From: Parabacteroides faecalis
Lineage (GTDB): Bacteria > Bacteroidota > Bacteroidia > Bacteroidales > Tannerellaceae
Direction: 5' to 3'
Length of the DNA stretch: 34,192 nucleotides
Assembly (NCBI RefSeq): GCF_022809355.1
Contig: NZ_JAKZMM010000044.1
Coordinates: 1 to 34,192 of the forward strand
Both the position numbers and the translations under genes were made by a program. This document shows positions 15,030 to 23,696 of this stretch, in pieces. Below the pieces are notes generated by a model. The model had not been told where the DNA came from. It searched no databases and saw only the letters and a program-made list of their open reading frames with translations. Numbering within the stretch: position 1 is the first letter of the stretch; every line of letters begins with the position of its first letter.

Positions 15030-16700
15030 ATGAATAAAGACAATAAATATACAGAACTTCTCAAGAAGCAAATATGTGAAGTACAAAAAGAAAACCGCTC
15101 ATTAGAGTTTAAATCAAATTATCAAGAGGCTGATAAATTAGGACAATATATCTCTGCTTTATCAAATGGTGCCTGTCTTGATCATCAGGATTTTGCCTAT
15201 CTCTATTTTGGTATAGATGATTCAACACTTGAGGTAAAAGGTACAAAATTTAATGTTTCGTCAATCAAGGCTAAAGGCAATCAGGCCTTAGAAATGTATC
15301 TTCGCCAACTCATATTTCCTCATATTCCATTTATGTTCGAAGAATTTCAATTTGATGACGATAAACGGGTAGTACGTTTAAAGATACCTGCGGCAGCAGG
15401 AGAACCAACTACTTTTTATAATAAACCTTATGTCCGTGTGGACAGTCATGTGACAGAGTTATCAAAATACCCGGAATGGATGCGTGAAATTTATTCTTCA
15501 CGATACGATTGGACTGCTCAAGTAGTGGAAGATGCAACTATAAATGATTTAGACACGGAAGCTATACAAATAGCACGAGAAGGCTATAAAGAACGTTATC
15601 CCCTGTATAAGGATCAATTATCGCAGTGGAGTGATGAAATCTTTCTCGACAAAGCTTGTTTAACATTAGATGGTCAAATAACGCGTACTACGATGTTATT
15701 GGTTGGCAAGCGGGAAAAGGCACATAAGATACCTCATATTGCAGAAATAGTATGGAAATGCCATCAGGACGGAGAAACCTTTGGAGATACATTTACTATT
15801 CCATTTATCAAATCTACCAGTGAAGTCTTGAAACGCATTCGTAACTATCGCTTCAAGATATATCCTATGAACTCTTTAATTCCTGCTGAAGTTTGGAAAT
15901 ATGATGCGCGTAGTATTCTTGAAGCGCTGCATAATTGTGTGGCACATCAGGATTATGCCCTTGATGAACGTATTAGAGTGACGGAAGATAAAGAAAAACT
16001 TACATTTGAAAATGCAGGTAGTTTTTTTGATGGAGACTACAATCAATATGTTTTAGGAGAGAAAACTCCCAAACGTTACCGTAATCCGGCTTTAATGAAA
16101 GCTATGGTAAATGTCAAGATGATAGATTCACAAGGTTATGGAATACATAACTTGTTTTTACGTCAGAAGGAGCGTTTTTTACCTATGCCTGACTATGATG
16201 GGTGTTCTGAGTCTCAGGTGGTTCTTCATTTGCCAGGTATAGTGATAGATACTAATTACAGTCTATTACTTCTGTCAAATAATGAAGTAAATTTGACAGA
16301 AGCAATTTTATTGGATAACCTGCAGAAAGGTAAGCGTATTAGTGATTCTGCAATTGAGTTATTACGGAAAAAACATTTTGTAGAAGGACGTAAACCTCAC
16401 GTGTACATAGCAAAAACTATTGCACAGAATACACATACAAAAGCTGAATATTCAAAGCACAAAGGCCTTATAGAAAAGTCATGTGAAAGTTTACTATTGA
16501 ATGCATTAGCCGATCACAATGTGTTGACAAGAAATGATATAGATATTTTACTATGGAATGCATTATCTGATCAGCTTTCTGATAACCAAAAGAAAAATAA
16601 GATAGGAAACCTGCTGACTCGCTTAAGAAAAAAAGGATTGATAACAAATGAAACTTTGGGGAATAAATCCGAATGGACCCTCGTAAATAATGACATTTAA
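15030..16700 (+). CDS. AlbA_2 (Schlafen-type) plus HATPase_c_4 regulator-type protein
   Basis: 556 residues. The N-terminal domain (~15-135: NRSLEFKSNYQEADKLGQYI, ALSNGACLDHQDFAYLYFGI) is an AlbA_2 domain, the nucleic-acid-binding module also found in Schlafen proteins. A middle segment with EALHNCVAHQDYALDERIRV (Glu298, Asn302, His306) and FENAGSFFDGD is the HATPase_c_4 domain of 'RecG-like' putative transcriptional regulators. The C-terminus (~455-550, LTRNDIDILL, NLLTRLRKKGLITNE) looks like a winged helix. Proteins of this build are thought to be ATP-responsive DNA or RNA binders, and some belong to phage-defence or stress islands. It is markedly more AT-rich than the flanking operons and stands alone with its own promoter, which suggests a later insertion. 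Its real target is unknown. Confidence 0.85.
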   Translation: MNKDNKYTELLKKQICEVQKENRSLEFKSNYQEADKLGQYISALSNGACLDHQDFAYLYFGIDDSTLEVKGTKFNVSSIKAKGNQALEMYLRQLIFPHIPFMFEEFQFDDDKRVVRLKIPAAAGEPTTFYNKPYVRVDSHVTELSKYPEWMREIYSSRYDWTAQVVEDATINDLDTEAIQIAREGYKERYPLYKDQLSQWSDEIFLDKACLTLDGQITRTTMLLVGKREKAHKIPHIAEIVWKCHQDGETFGDTFTIPFIKSTSEVLKRIRNYRFKIYPMNSLIPAEVWKYDARSILEALHNCVAHQDYALDERIRVTEDKEKLTFENAGSFFDGDYNQYVLGEKTPKRYRNPALMKAMVNVKMIDSQGYGIHNLFLRQKERFLPMPDYDGCSESQVVLHLPGIVIDTNYSLLLLSNNEVNLTEAILLDNLQKGKRISDSAIELLRKKHFVEGRKPHVYIAKTIAQNTHTKAEYSKHKGLIEKSCESLLLNALADHNVLTRNDIDILLWNALSDQLSDNQKKNKIGNLLTRLRKKGLITNETLGNKSEWTLVNNDI

Positions 16701-16753
16701 GAGCGATTTAAGAGCGAAATTTAAGAGCGATCTTAATTATTTACAATTAAGAT
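16696..16753 (+). repeat. Triple TTTAAGAGCGA repeat and AT-rich hairpin at the gene end
   Basis: TTTAAGAGCGA occurs at 16696-16706, 16707-16717 and 16720-16730. The stop codon of the AlbA_2 gene lies in the first copy. A perfect hairpin follows at once: ATCTTAATT (16730-16738) and AATTAAGAT (16745-16753) with a 6-base loop, but no T-run. It may be a weak terminator or a protein-binding site. Confidence 0.65.
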
Positions 16754-17099
16754 ATTGAAAACAAATAGCTTACGACTACTCTTATAAAGAAAATTAAGAG
16801 CAATTATCCCTTAGTATTATTAAAATGAGATATAGATCATCTTGGCTCATATACTAACCTTTTCTATTTGGAAATTCTTTGTAGTTCCTCCCCTTCCCCA
16901 AATTCCCCTCACCCCCAATAGGGGTTTTCGGCTTCTTTGTGTCTTTAAGGATAGAAATGCAACTTGAAATGGATTTGATGGCTGGGATCTCCTGCCGTGT
17001 TGCCGGGGAAAAGCCAGGCGGGATATTTTGCCCATCCAAAAAGATTGTGTTCCTTTGTATTCGGATAAATGCTTTATAGACATGACGACAGACAATTGC
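16754..17099. other. Intergenic gap before the glycan cluster
   Basis: No gene seen. Base composition changes here from AT-rich (left) to GC-richer (from about 16960). A short ACCCC/GGGGT hairpin followed by TTTTC lies near 16911-16930. TTCCTTTG at about 17050-17057 is one base off the -7 consensus and could serve the cluster's first gene. Confidence 0.4.
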
Positions 17100-17816
17100 A
17101 TGAAACAGGTTCATATCATCACGCCGGTGAAAGATTCGATCGATCTGACACTTGAGACGGCCCGGGCTGTACTAGCCTCTCGCTGGCATGTGCCGGTAAC
17201 CTATACGATATACAACGATTTCAGTACCGACGAGAATACCCGGCGTCTGGAGGAAGCTTCGCAGGAACTGGGCTTTGAACTGGTCAATTTACGGGACATC
17301 ACGTCACATCCGTCGCCCAACTACCTGTTGGTGCTGCAAATGGCACAGAAACGCGCGATTGAGGCCGAAGCGGGTCTGCTGATTGTCGAATCGGACGTGA
17401 TCGTACGCGAAGATACCCTGCAAGGTTTGTTTGACGGGGCACTGGCTCATCCCGACTGTGGCATTGCGGCATCGGTGACCGTGGATGAACAGGGAACTGT
17501 CAATTATCCGTATCTCTATGCGTCGGATTATCCGAAAGAGGCTTGTGAGGTGAAGAAACATTGCAGTTTCTGCTGCTCGCTGCTGACTCTCCGCCTGCTA
17601 AAGGCATTTGATTTCCAGACACTCGATCCGAGTAAGAACTGGTTTGATGTGACTATCTCTCACGAATCACTCGAGCGGGATTGCCGTAATTATCTGTTTA
17701 TGAATCTTCCCGTATGGCATCGTCCGCATGGAAGCCGTCCGTGGAAACAGTTGAAATATACCAACCCGTTGAAATATTACTGGTTGAAATTCACCAAAGG
17801 ACTGGATAAAATTTGA
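17100..17816 (+). CDS. GT2-type (GT-A fold) glycosyltransferase
   Basis: 238 residues from the ATG at 17100 (MKQVHIITPVKDSIDLTLET). In-frame ATGs at 17082 and 17028 lie upstream, but the family starts at the first beta strand, KQVHIITPVKD. The nucleotide-binding half has YNDFSTDENT where GT2 enzymes have 'DDGSTDNT'. The DXD-type motif is ESD at 97-99 (LLIVESDVIVRED). The C-terminal half is short and ends with RPHGSRPWKQLKYTNPLKYYW. No signal peptide or membrane helix, so it probably works on the cytoplasmic face of the inner membrane, adding a sugar to a lipid-linked or lipid A-linked glycan. The next gene starts 2 bases after the stop. Donor and acceptor cannot be read from the sequence. Confidence 0.75.
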   Translation: MKQVHIITPVKDSIDLTLETARAVLASRWHVPVTYTIYNDFSTDENTRRLEEASQELGFELVNLRDITSHPSPNYLLVLQMAQKRAIEAEAGLLIVESDVIVREDTLQGLFDGALAHPDCGIAASVTVDEQGTVNYPYLYASDYPKEACEVKKHCSFCCSLLTLRLLKAFDFQTLDPSKNWFDVTISHESLERDCRNYLFMNLPVWHRPHGSRPWKQLKYTNPLKYYWLKFTKGLDKI

Positions 17817-17818
17817 GC

Positions 17819-18583
17819 ATGGTCATGATGAATTGTATAATCAGCCGCTTGTTTACGCCGATGACGTATCAGGTGAATCCGGATTGCCAGGAACTGACGG
17901 AGTTTGTCCGTTCCGTTCCAGATCGTTTTCACCGGCAGGAAGGTGTTGTTATTTACCGGGGACGAAATGAATTGCGTAAGATGACGTATCAGGGACAGGA
18001 TTTTGTCGTGAAGTCTTTCCGGCGTCCGAACTGTATCAACCGCTGGGTGTACGGGACGTTCCGTCCGTCGAAAGCCCGCCGTTCGTTCGAACATGCCAAT
18101 CTGTTGACGGCTGCGGGTATCGGTACTCCGCGTCCGATTGGTTATATCGAGCTGCGCCGTCATTGGGAGTTCGACGAGAGTTATTATATCACAGCCATGT
18201 CGTCATGCCCTTATACCTACGAAGAGCTGTTCCGACGTCCGTTTGCCAACGAAGATGATATTATCCGTGCGGTTGCCCTGACGACAGCCCGGATGCACGA
18301 CCAGGGCTATGCCCACAAAGATTACGGACGGGGAAACATCCTGTTCAATCCGAAACCGGATGGCGTACAGATCGAGATCGTTGATCTGAACCGGATGGAT
18401 ATCGGACCAATCGACTTGAAGAAAGGGTGTAAGAACCTGGAGCGTTTACCGGCTACTCCGCACATGCACCGGATCCTGGCGGAGACGTATGCCAAAGCCC
18501 GCGGACTGGATGAAGAAGCGTGTTATAAATGGATGGTTGCCTACCGGAGTACGCAACCGGGTAAAATCGACAATCTCTATTAA
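17819..18583 (+). CDS. WaaP/Kdo-kinase-like (LPS core kinase family) protein
   Basis: 254 residues from the ATG at 17819, 2 bases after the previous stop; in-frame ATGs at 17825 and 17828 are possible alternatives. It has a protein-kinase-like fold: a lysine strand (QDFVVKSFRRPNCINRW), a catalytic loop HKDYGRGN (His166, Asp168, Asn173) and, in place of DFG, the metal-binding IVDLNRMD (Asp189). That combination, with LTTARMHDQGYAHKDYGRGN, is typical of the lipopolysaccharide kinase family (WaaP, KdkA, InaA). It probably phosphorylates a heptose, Kdo or other sugar in the LPS core, or a related glycolipid. Location within a glycosyltransferase cluster supports that. A degraded protein-kinase role is less likely because all catalytic residues are kept. 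Confidence 0.82.
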   Translation: MVMMNCIISRLFTPMTYQVNPDCQELTEFVRSVPDRFHRQEGVVIYRGRNELRKMTYQGQDFVVKSFRRPNCINRWVYGTFRPSKARRSFEHANLLTAAGIGTPRPIGYIELRRHWEFDESYYITAMSSCPYTYEELFRRPFANEDDIIRAVALTTARMHDQGYAHKDYGRGNILFNPKPDGVQIEIVDLNRMDIGPIDLKKGCKNLERLPATPHMHRILAETYAKARGLDEEACYKWMVAYRSTQPGKIDNLY

Positions 18584-18594
18584 CCAGAAGCACA

Positions 18595-19494
18595 ATGAAA
18601 ATCATAGCTGTAGTTGTTACCTATAACCGGCTGGAACTGCTCAAACGCAGTATGGATTGCCTGCGGCAGAACAAACCTCTGTCGGACATCATCGTTGTCA
18701 ATAACGGAAGTACCGACGGGACAAAAGAATGGCTGGACAAGCAAGACGACCTGACGGTGATCCATCAATCGAATGTAGGGGGTTCGGGTGGTTTCTATAC
18801 GGGCATCGAAGCGGCTTATGCCCAAAATGCCGACTGGATCTGGTGTATGGACGACGATGTCTTTCCCCGAGCCGACTGCCTGGAAAACTTACTGCCCTAC
18901 ACCGGCGATAAAACGGTGGGAATCCTGGCTCCCAGACGATTATTGGAAGGAAAAGTCTTTACCAACGATTTCTGTTCGTATAATCTGACGCAGCCGTTCC
19001 GTTCCATGTATCAGGACAAACTGGCGAAACGGGAGGTAACGGCTCCTGTCGAGATTGTCGGTACTGCCTTCGAAGGGCTCTTCGTCCGGAGGGAGGTAGT
19101 TGCAGCCATTGGCCTTCCCAACAAAGAGTTGTTCATTTTCTGTGATGATACCGATTATTGCCTGCGTACCGTACTGGCCGGCTATAAGATCCTGTATATT
19201 CCCCAAGCACTAATGGACAAGCATAAGTTCTTTTCGACAGACAACTGGAAAGAACGCAACCGCAAAAAGAAATGGAAACGGTTTTACCAGGTGCGTAACT
19301 CAACGTATCTGAACCATCATTACGGAAAGAACTGGGCGGTAAGGTATCTGCGTGGCTGGCATGGAGTTCTGGGGTATATGGCTGTCGTAATCGGGACGTG
19401 TGCCTTCACGGATGTGTACCAATGGAGCGATCTGGCCAAATTCTGGCGGATGTATCGCGATGGCATACGGGAACGGCTGGGTATCATGAAATAA
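18595..19494 (+). CDS. GT2 glycosyltransferase, GlfT2-like (candidate galactofuranosyltransferase)
   Basis: 299 residues. The start MKIIAVVVTYNRLELLKRS is typical of GT2, followed by IIVVNNGSTDGT and VGGSGGFYTGIEAA. The triple-Asp motif MDDDVFPRAD (Asp86-88) and the later FIFCDDTDYCLR segment are the pattern of GlfT1/GlfT2-type galactofuranosyltransferases and rhamnosyltransferases of the WcaA/COG1216 group. UDP-galactopyranose mutase, which makes the UDP-galactofuranose donor, is encoded in the same cluster at 22569-23696, which supports a galactofuranosyl transfer role (inference). The C-terminus has a hydrophobic stretch (GVLGYMAVVIGTCAF) that may associate with the membrane. It lies 11 bases after the kinase-like gene, in the same operon. 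Confidence 0.82.
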   Translation: MKIIAVVVTYNRLELLKRSMDCLRQNKPLSDIIVVNNGSTDGTKEWLDKQDDLTVIHQSNVGGSGGFYTGIEAAYAQNADWIWCMDDDVFPRADCLENLLPYTGDKTVGILAPRRLLEGKVFTNDFCSYNLTQPFRSMYQDKLAKREVTAPVEIVGTAFEGLFVRREVVAAIGLPNKELFIFCDDTDYCLRTVLAGYKILYIPQALMDKHKFFSTDNWKERNRKKKWKRFYQVRNSTYLNHHYGKNWAVRYLRGWHGVLGYMAVVIGTCAFTDVYQWSDLAKFWRMYRDGIRERLGIMK

Positions 19495-19507
19495 ATGTAG
19501 CAGATGT

Positions 19508-20479
19508 ATGGAAAAGAATCCTTTAGTCAGTGTAATCGTTCCCAATTATAACTATGCCCGTTACCTGGATGCCCGTATCGACTCCATCCTACGGCAGACA
19601 TGGACGGATTTTGAATTGATCCTACTGGACGATGCTTCGACCGATACAAGCCGGGAAATACTGGAAAAATACCGGAACCACCCTCGGGTATCCCGGATAG
19701 AGTTCAATACCCGGAATACGGGCAGTCCTTTTCAGCAATGGATGAAGGGGATCTTATTAGCCCGGGGAAAATATATCTGGATAGCCGAAGCGGATGATCT
19801 GGCCGATCCGGATTTTCTGGAGACGACCGTTGCCTTGTGTGAAGCGCATGAACGGACTGCGGTCTGTGTGGTGGGTTCACGGCTGATCGACGGAGCAGGA
19901 AGGGTATCCAACAAGGATATCAACCATTGGGGCCGGCGGAAAGGAAAACAGCCGGGTTGTTTTGACGGGAAGTCATACGCGCTTCATAACCTGTATTGGA
20001 AGAATTACCTGATCAACGCCAGCGGTATCCTGTTCAGACGGGAATATGCCGCACGTCTGGCTCATTCTGCCTTCCTGCAAATGCGGTATTGCGGCGACTG
20101 GCTTTTCTGGTTCCAGATGGCTTTGCAGGGCGAGGTGATCGAAGTGTACCGTACTCTGAATTATTTCCGCCAGCATGGAGCGAAAGTGACAGTCCAGTCG
20201 CTGCAGCGTGGTCAGGGTATCGCCGAAGACATCCAGGTGGTCCGGTACATGGAAGAGCACTTACCAAACCTGGCGCCTTATAAGAAACGTCTCCGCCGGG
20301 GATTATTGTACCGGAAAATCAAACGGACCCCGACCGACGAATCCCAACGGCAGGTTTTATACCAGCAGTTGTCGGCAGAGCTGCAAGCGACGGATGCAGA
20401 CTACCGCCTGGAACGGTGGAACCAATACCTGCGCTGGCTGTGGCCGTGGCTGACAACCCGTCAGCGGGATCGGTTGTGA
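19508..20479 (+). CDS. GT2 glycosyltransferase
   Basis: 323 residues, starting MEKNPLVSVIVPNYNYARYL, the common opening of GT2 enzymes. LLDDASTDTSREIL is the nucleotide-binding loop, and IAEADDLADPDFL (Glu94, Asp96, Asp97) carries the divalent-metal motif. YCGDWLFWFQMALQGEVIEV supplies the usual catalytic-base region (Gly-Asp-Trp). The C-terminal ~100 residues are basic and Trp-rich (RWLWPWLTTRQRDR), probably for membrane contact. It acts in the cytoplasm on a surface glycan. It starts 13 bases after the previous gene and ends the first transcription unit; a fresh promoter lies 40 bases downstream. Donor sugar unknown. Confidence 0.85.
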   Translation: MEKNPLVSVIVPNYNYARYLDARIDSILRQTWTDFELILLDDASTDTSREILEKYRNHPRVSRIEFNTRNTGSPFQQWMKGILLARGKYIWIAEADDLADPDFLETTVALCEAHERTAVCVVGSRLIDGAGRVSNKDINHWGRRKGKQPGCFDGKSYALHNLYWKNYLINASGILFRREYAARLAHSAFLQMRYCGDWLFWFQMALQGEVIEVYRTLNYFRQHGAKVTVQSLQRGQGIAEDIQVVRYMEEHLPNLAPYKKRLRRGLLYRKIKRTPTDESQRQVLYQQLSAELQATDADYRLERWNQYLRWLWPWLTTRQRDRL

Positions 20480-20519
20480 ACCGGCAGATACAAAATGGAT
20501 GAGATTGTAAAATGACTTC

Positions 20520-20550
20520 TTTGATGTGACTGGAAAAAGGTCTAACTTTG
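20520..20550 (+). promoter_or_regulatory. Internal promoter of the glycan cluster
   Basis: TTTG (20520-20523) and TAACTTTG (20543-20550) are separated by 19 bases, which is the Bacteroidota consensus arrangement and the best promoter in the window. The predicted start near 20557 leaves a leader of about 37 bases to the ATG at 20594. It would drive the GT90-GT8-glf-AraC unit independently of the genes upstream. Confidence 0.78.
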
Positions 20551-20593
20551 TAGACAATGGCAGATACAGTGAACTATTTTAAGCCCATAAAAG

Positions 20594-21622
20594 ATGAGTG
20601 ATAGTATTTTATATAAGGTTCGTAGTGGAAAACCCATCAAATTCTGGTATTTTATCCGAAAATATATGGGGTTGGTCATTCCGGATTCCTGGTATAGAAT
20701 CCGGCTGGAACAGCGCTTGTGCCGGGTTTCCAGCCGTCCGGATTATCCTTATATCCAGGAACGGGTCAACTATTACATCCAGCTGGACAGGACCAGACCG
20801 ATCCCGTCGGAGAACAGACTGGCTCATCACCAAAGCTGGCTGCATTATACGGGACCTATCGGCCAATACCGGAGTAACATGTTCCACAAGGCTTATTATT
20901 TCGACCAGCACGACATTACCCGCTGGTTTCCGCCTTCGCTCCGCTGGAACTATTGTCCGGGGGATGTCTATTTCACTCCCGACGATCCTGCCATTGTGAA
21001 AAGTCGGCTGATCTCATCCCAAAACCAGAATTCAGTCTTGCTGAAGCTGGATAAGCTCCGTCATTTCATGTATGTGAAAGACACCAAGTCATTCACCGAG
21101 AAGCAAGACCGGGCGATCTTCCGGGGGAAAATCCGTCAGAGCCGTTTGCGGACCAAATTCCTGGAGAAGTTTTTCGGACATCCCATGTTCGACTGTGGTG
21201 TCGTGGGGAAGAATGAGGGTTGTCCAGACGAATGGATGGCACCGAAACGGACCATTCACCAGCACCTGGATTATAAGTTCATCATGGCGCTTGAAGGGAA
21301 CGATGTGGCTTCCAACTTGAAATGGGTCATGTCGTCCAATTCCATCGCCGTCATGCCACGTCCTACCTGCGAGACGTGGTTCATGGAGGGGAAGTTACGC
21401 CCCGACTATCATTATATCGAAGTCAAGGAAGATTTCTCTGATCTGGAGGAGAAACTGAATTATTATATCGCTCATCCGGAAGAGGCGCAGCAGATCATCG
21501 CCCATGCTCACGAGTTTGTTGCCCAGTTCCGTAATCCGGAGCGCGAGGAACTGATCTCCCTGCTAGTCCTGAAGCGTTATTTTGAACTGACCGGACAATG
21601 GGAATCTTCCACGCATCCGTAA
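20594..21622 (+). CDS. Glycosyltransferase family 90 (Cap10/LPS-modifying type)
   Basis: 342 residues. The central and C-terminal parts (RAIFRGKIRQSRLR, CPDEWMAPKRTIHQHLDYKF, MALEGNDVASNLKWVMSSNS, MPRPTCETWFMEGKLRPDYH) are the conserved blocks of Pfam Glyco_transf_90, which includes fungal CAP10 xylosyltransferase, animal POGLUT and many bacterial LPS-modifying enzymes. No signal peptide, so it is cytoplasmic. It probably transfers xylose, glucose or another sugar to a lipid-linked or LPS glycan; the donor cannot be told. It is the first gene after a strong promoter, and the next gene starts 20 bases after its stop. Full length for the bacterial family, with the conserved glycine and arginine residues present. 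Confidence 0.85.
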   Translation: MSDSILYKVRSGKPIKFWYFIRKYMGLVIPDSWYRIRLEQRLCRVSSRPDYPYIQERVNYYIQLDRTRPIPSENRLAHHQSWLHYTGPIGQYRSNMFHKAYYFDQHDITRWFPPSLRWNYCPGDVYFTPDDPAIVKSRLISSQNQNSVLLKLDKLRHFMYVKDTKSFTEKQDRAIFRGKIRQSRLRTKFLEKFFGHPMFDCGVVGKNEGCPDEWMAPKRTIHQHLDYKFIMALEGNDVASNLKWVMSSNSIAVMPRPTCETWFMEGKLRPDYHYIEVKEDFSDLEEKLNYYIAHPEEAQQIIAHAHEFVAQFRNPEREELISLLVLKRYFELTGQWESSTHP

Positions 21623-21642
21623 CCTTTAGAAACAGAATTTAT

Positions 21643-22572
21643 ATGATACATATCGCTTGTAACATCGATCATCAGTTCATCCAGCATTGTGCTGTCACCC
21701 TGGTTTCTCTGTTTATCAACAACCCGGGACAAGTTTTCTGCGTGCATATCGTGGCCGGTTCATTGCCTCAGGAGGATCAGGACCTGCTGACGAAGTTAGC
21801 CGCTCCATACGGGCACACTGTCCGTTTTTATTTTCCTCCGGCCGACCTGCTGAAGAATTATTCCATCAAGAAATTCGGTCAGCGGATTTCCATGGCGACC
21901 TACTATCGCTGTATGTTCCCGTCGATCTTGCCGGAGACGGTAGACAAGGTGCTGTATCTGGACTGTGACATCGTGATCCGCGGTGACATCTCGGCTTTCT
22001 GGAACACAGACCTGGAAGGATACGGCGTGGCCTGCATCGAAGATATCGGAAGCCAGGAGAAAGAGCGGTATGAATTACTGCACTATGACCCGGCTGATTC
22101 TTATTTCAACGCCGGTGTCCTGCTGATCAACCTGCGTTACTGGCGGGAAACCCATGTGGACCGTCAATGCGAGACTTATTTCCTGACGTATCCGGAACGG
22201 ATCCGCTTCAACGACCAGGATTTGCTGAATGTGGTCTTGCATGCGCATAAAAAGTTCGTTCCCCTCACCTGGAACATGCAAGACGGCTTCTACCGGACAG
22301 GCATCCGGGAGCGGGTCAACGACTGGAAAGCGTTCCGGGAGGAATTGCTCAACCCCGTCATCTTGCATTATACGAATAAAAAACCGTGGAATTACGACAG
22401 CATGCATCCGCTCCGAGCAGAATATTTCGTATATTTGGATAAAACTCCATGGAAAGGATGGCGGCCGTCGCATTCGGTCAAAACCCGGATCAAACGGTTC
22501 TTCAAGCTGTTACCCTATGCCTTGAAGTGGCGTAAACCCAAATATATCAACTTGGATAAAGCGGTAGGATGA
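21643..22572 (+). CDS. Glycosyltransferase family 8 (LPS galactosyl/glucosyltransferase type)
   Basis: 309 residues from the ATG at 21643 (MIHIACNIDHQFIQHCAVTL). The frame is open to 21598, but that would overlap the GT90 gene and add residues before the first beta strand. Family 8 features: the N-terminal Ile-His-Ile-Ala-Cys-Asn-Ile-Asp strand, the DxD motif YLDCDIVIRGD (Asp107, Asp109), the YFNAGVLLINLRYWRE block and FNDQDLLNVVL. HYTNKKPWNY supplies the conserved His and Lys near the C-terminus. Related enzymes (WaaI/WaaJ/LgtC) are retaining galactosyl- or glucosyltransferases of the LPS core. The last 4 bases overlap the start of glf (ATGA), so the two are translationally coupled. Confidence 0.88.
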   Translation: MIHIACNIDHQFIQHCAVTLVSLFINNPGQVFCVHIVAGSLPQEDQDLLTKLAAPYGHTVRFYFPPADLLKNYSIKKFGQRISMATYYRCMFPSILPETVDKVLYLDCDIVIRGDISAFWNTDLEGYGVACIEDIGSQEKERYELLHYDPADSYFNAGVLLINLRYWRETHVDRQCETYFLTYPERIRFNDQDLLNVVLHAHKKFVPLTWNMQDGFYRTGIRERVNDWKAFREELLNPVILHYTNKKPWNYDSMHPLRAEYFVYLDKTPWKGWRPSHSVKTRIKRFFKLLPYALKWRKPKYINLDKAVG

Positions 22573-23696
22573 TGAAGAAGGAATATGATTATCTGGTGGT
22601 AGGCGCCGGCTTGTTCGGAGCTGTTTTTGCACACGAAGCGGCATTGGCCGGTAAACGTTGCCTGGTGATCGACAAACGGAATCACGCAGGGGGGAATATC
22701 TATTGCCAGGAGACGGAAGGAATCCAAGTACATGCCTATGGAGCCCATATTTTTCATACCGACCAGGCTGAAATATGGGAATATGCCAACCGGTTTGTCC
22801 GCTTCAACCGCTTCACCAACGCACCGCTGGCCCGTTATCGGGACGAATTGTATAATTTGCCTTTCAACATGAATACTTTCCACCAGCTGTGGGGTGTCAA
22901 GACCCCGGCCGAGGCAAGGGCCCGGTTGGCTGTGGAATGCGAGAAATATGCCTATATCGAGACCCCTGCCAACCTGGAGGAACAGGCGCTGAAACTGGGG
23001 GGAAAGGATATCTACGAACGGCTCATCAAGGGATATACCGAAAAGCAATGGGGAAGATCGGCACGCGAATTGCCCGCATTCATCATCCGCCGGTTGCCTT
23101 TCCGCTTCACGTTCGACAACAATTATTTCAACGATGCCTACCAGGGGATTCCCGTCGGAGGGTACAACAAACTGATAGCGGCTTTGCTGGAAGGTATCGA
23201 AGTGCGTCTCTCGTGCAACTACCTGGAGGATCGCCCGTACTGGGATTCCCTGGCCGACAGGATCCTGTTTACGGGATGTATCGATGCCTTTTTCGACTAT
23301 CGGTACGGACATCTGGAATACCGGAGTCTCCGCTTCGAGTCGGCTTTGCTGGAGATACCCGACTTTCAGGGAAACGCGGTTGTCAACTACACCGAACGCG
23401 ACATTCCTTTTACGCGGATCATCGAACACAAGCACTTTGAGTTCGGACAACAGCCCTGTACCGTCATCACCCACGAATATCCCGAAGCATTCCAGCCCGG
23501 AAAGGAGCCTTACTATCCGGTGAATGACGAGAAGAATACCCGTCTGTTCCAATCCTACCAGCAACTGGCTGCCGCCCATCCGCAGGTCTTGTTCGGAGGC
23601 CGGCTGGCACAATATACCTATGCCGATATGGATGATACCATGGCCACAGCCCTCCAGCTGTGGAAGAAAGAATATCAACGAATTTTAGAACACTGA
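22569..23696 (+). CDS. glf: UDP-galactopyranose mutase
   Basis: 375 residues, full length. Converts UDP-galactopyranose to UDP-galactofuranose using reduced FAD, in the cytoplasm. The N-terminal dinucleotide-binding motif is YLVVGAGLFGAVFAHEA, followed by VIDKRNHAGGNIYC. HAYGAHIFHT, NLPFNMNTFHQLWG, IKGYTEKQWG and GIPVGGYNKL are all signature blocks of the bacterial enzyme. The ATG overlaps the stop of the GT8 gene by 4 bases, and its own stop TGA overlaps the next start by 1 base. Presence of this enzyme means that the glycan made by the cluster very probably contains galactofuranose, with the GlfT2-like gene at 18595-19494 the best candidate for using the product. Confidence 0.96.
   Translation: MMKKEYDYLVVGAGLFGAVFAHEAALAGKRCLVIDKRNHAGGNIYCQETEGIQVHAYGAHIFHTDQAEIWEYANRFVRFNRFTNAPLARYRDELYNLPFNMNTFHQLWGVKTPAEARARLAVECEKYAYIETPANLEEQALKLGGKDIYERLIKGYTEKQWGRSARELPAFIIRRLPFRFTFDNNYFNDAYQGIPVGGYNKLIAALLEGIEVRLSCNYLEDRPYWDSLADRILFTGCIDAFFDYRYGHLEYRSLRFESALLEIPDFQGNAVVNYTERDIPFTRIIEHKHFEFGQQPCTVITHEYPEAFQPGKEPYYPVNDEKNTRLFQSYQQLAAAHPQVLFGGRLAQYTYADMDDTMATALQLWKKEYQRILEH

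Noticed and set aside
22515-23678. 387-residue leftward frame opposite glf
   Set aside because: glf is beyond doubt, and the antisense protein matches nothing.
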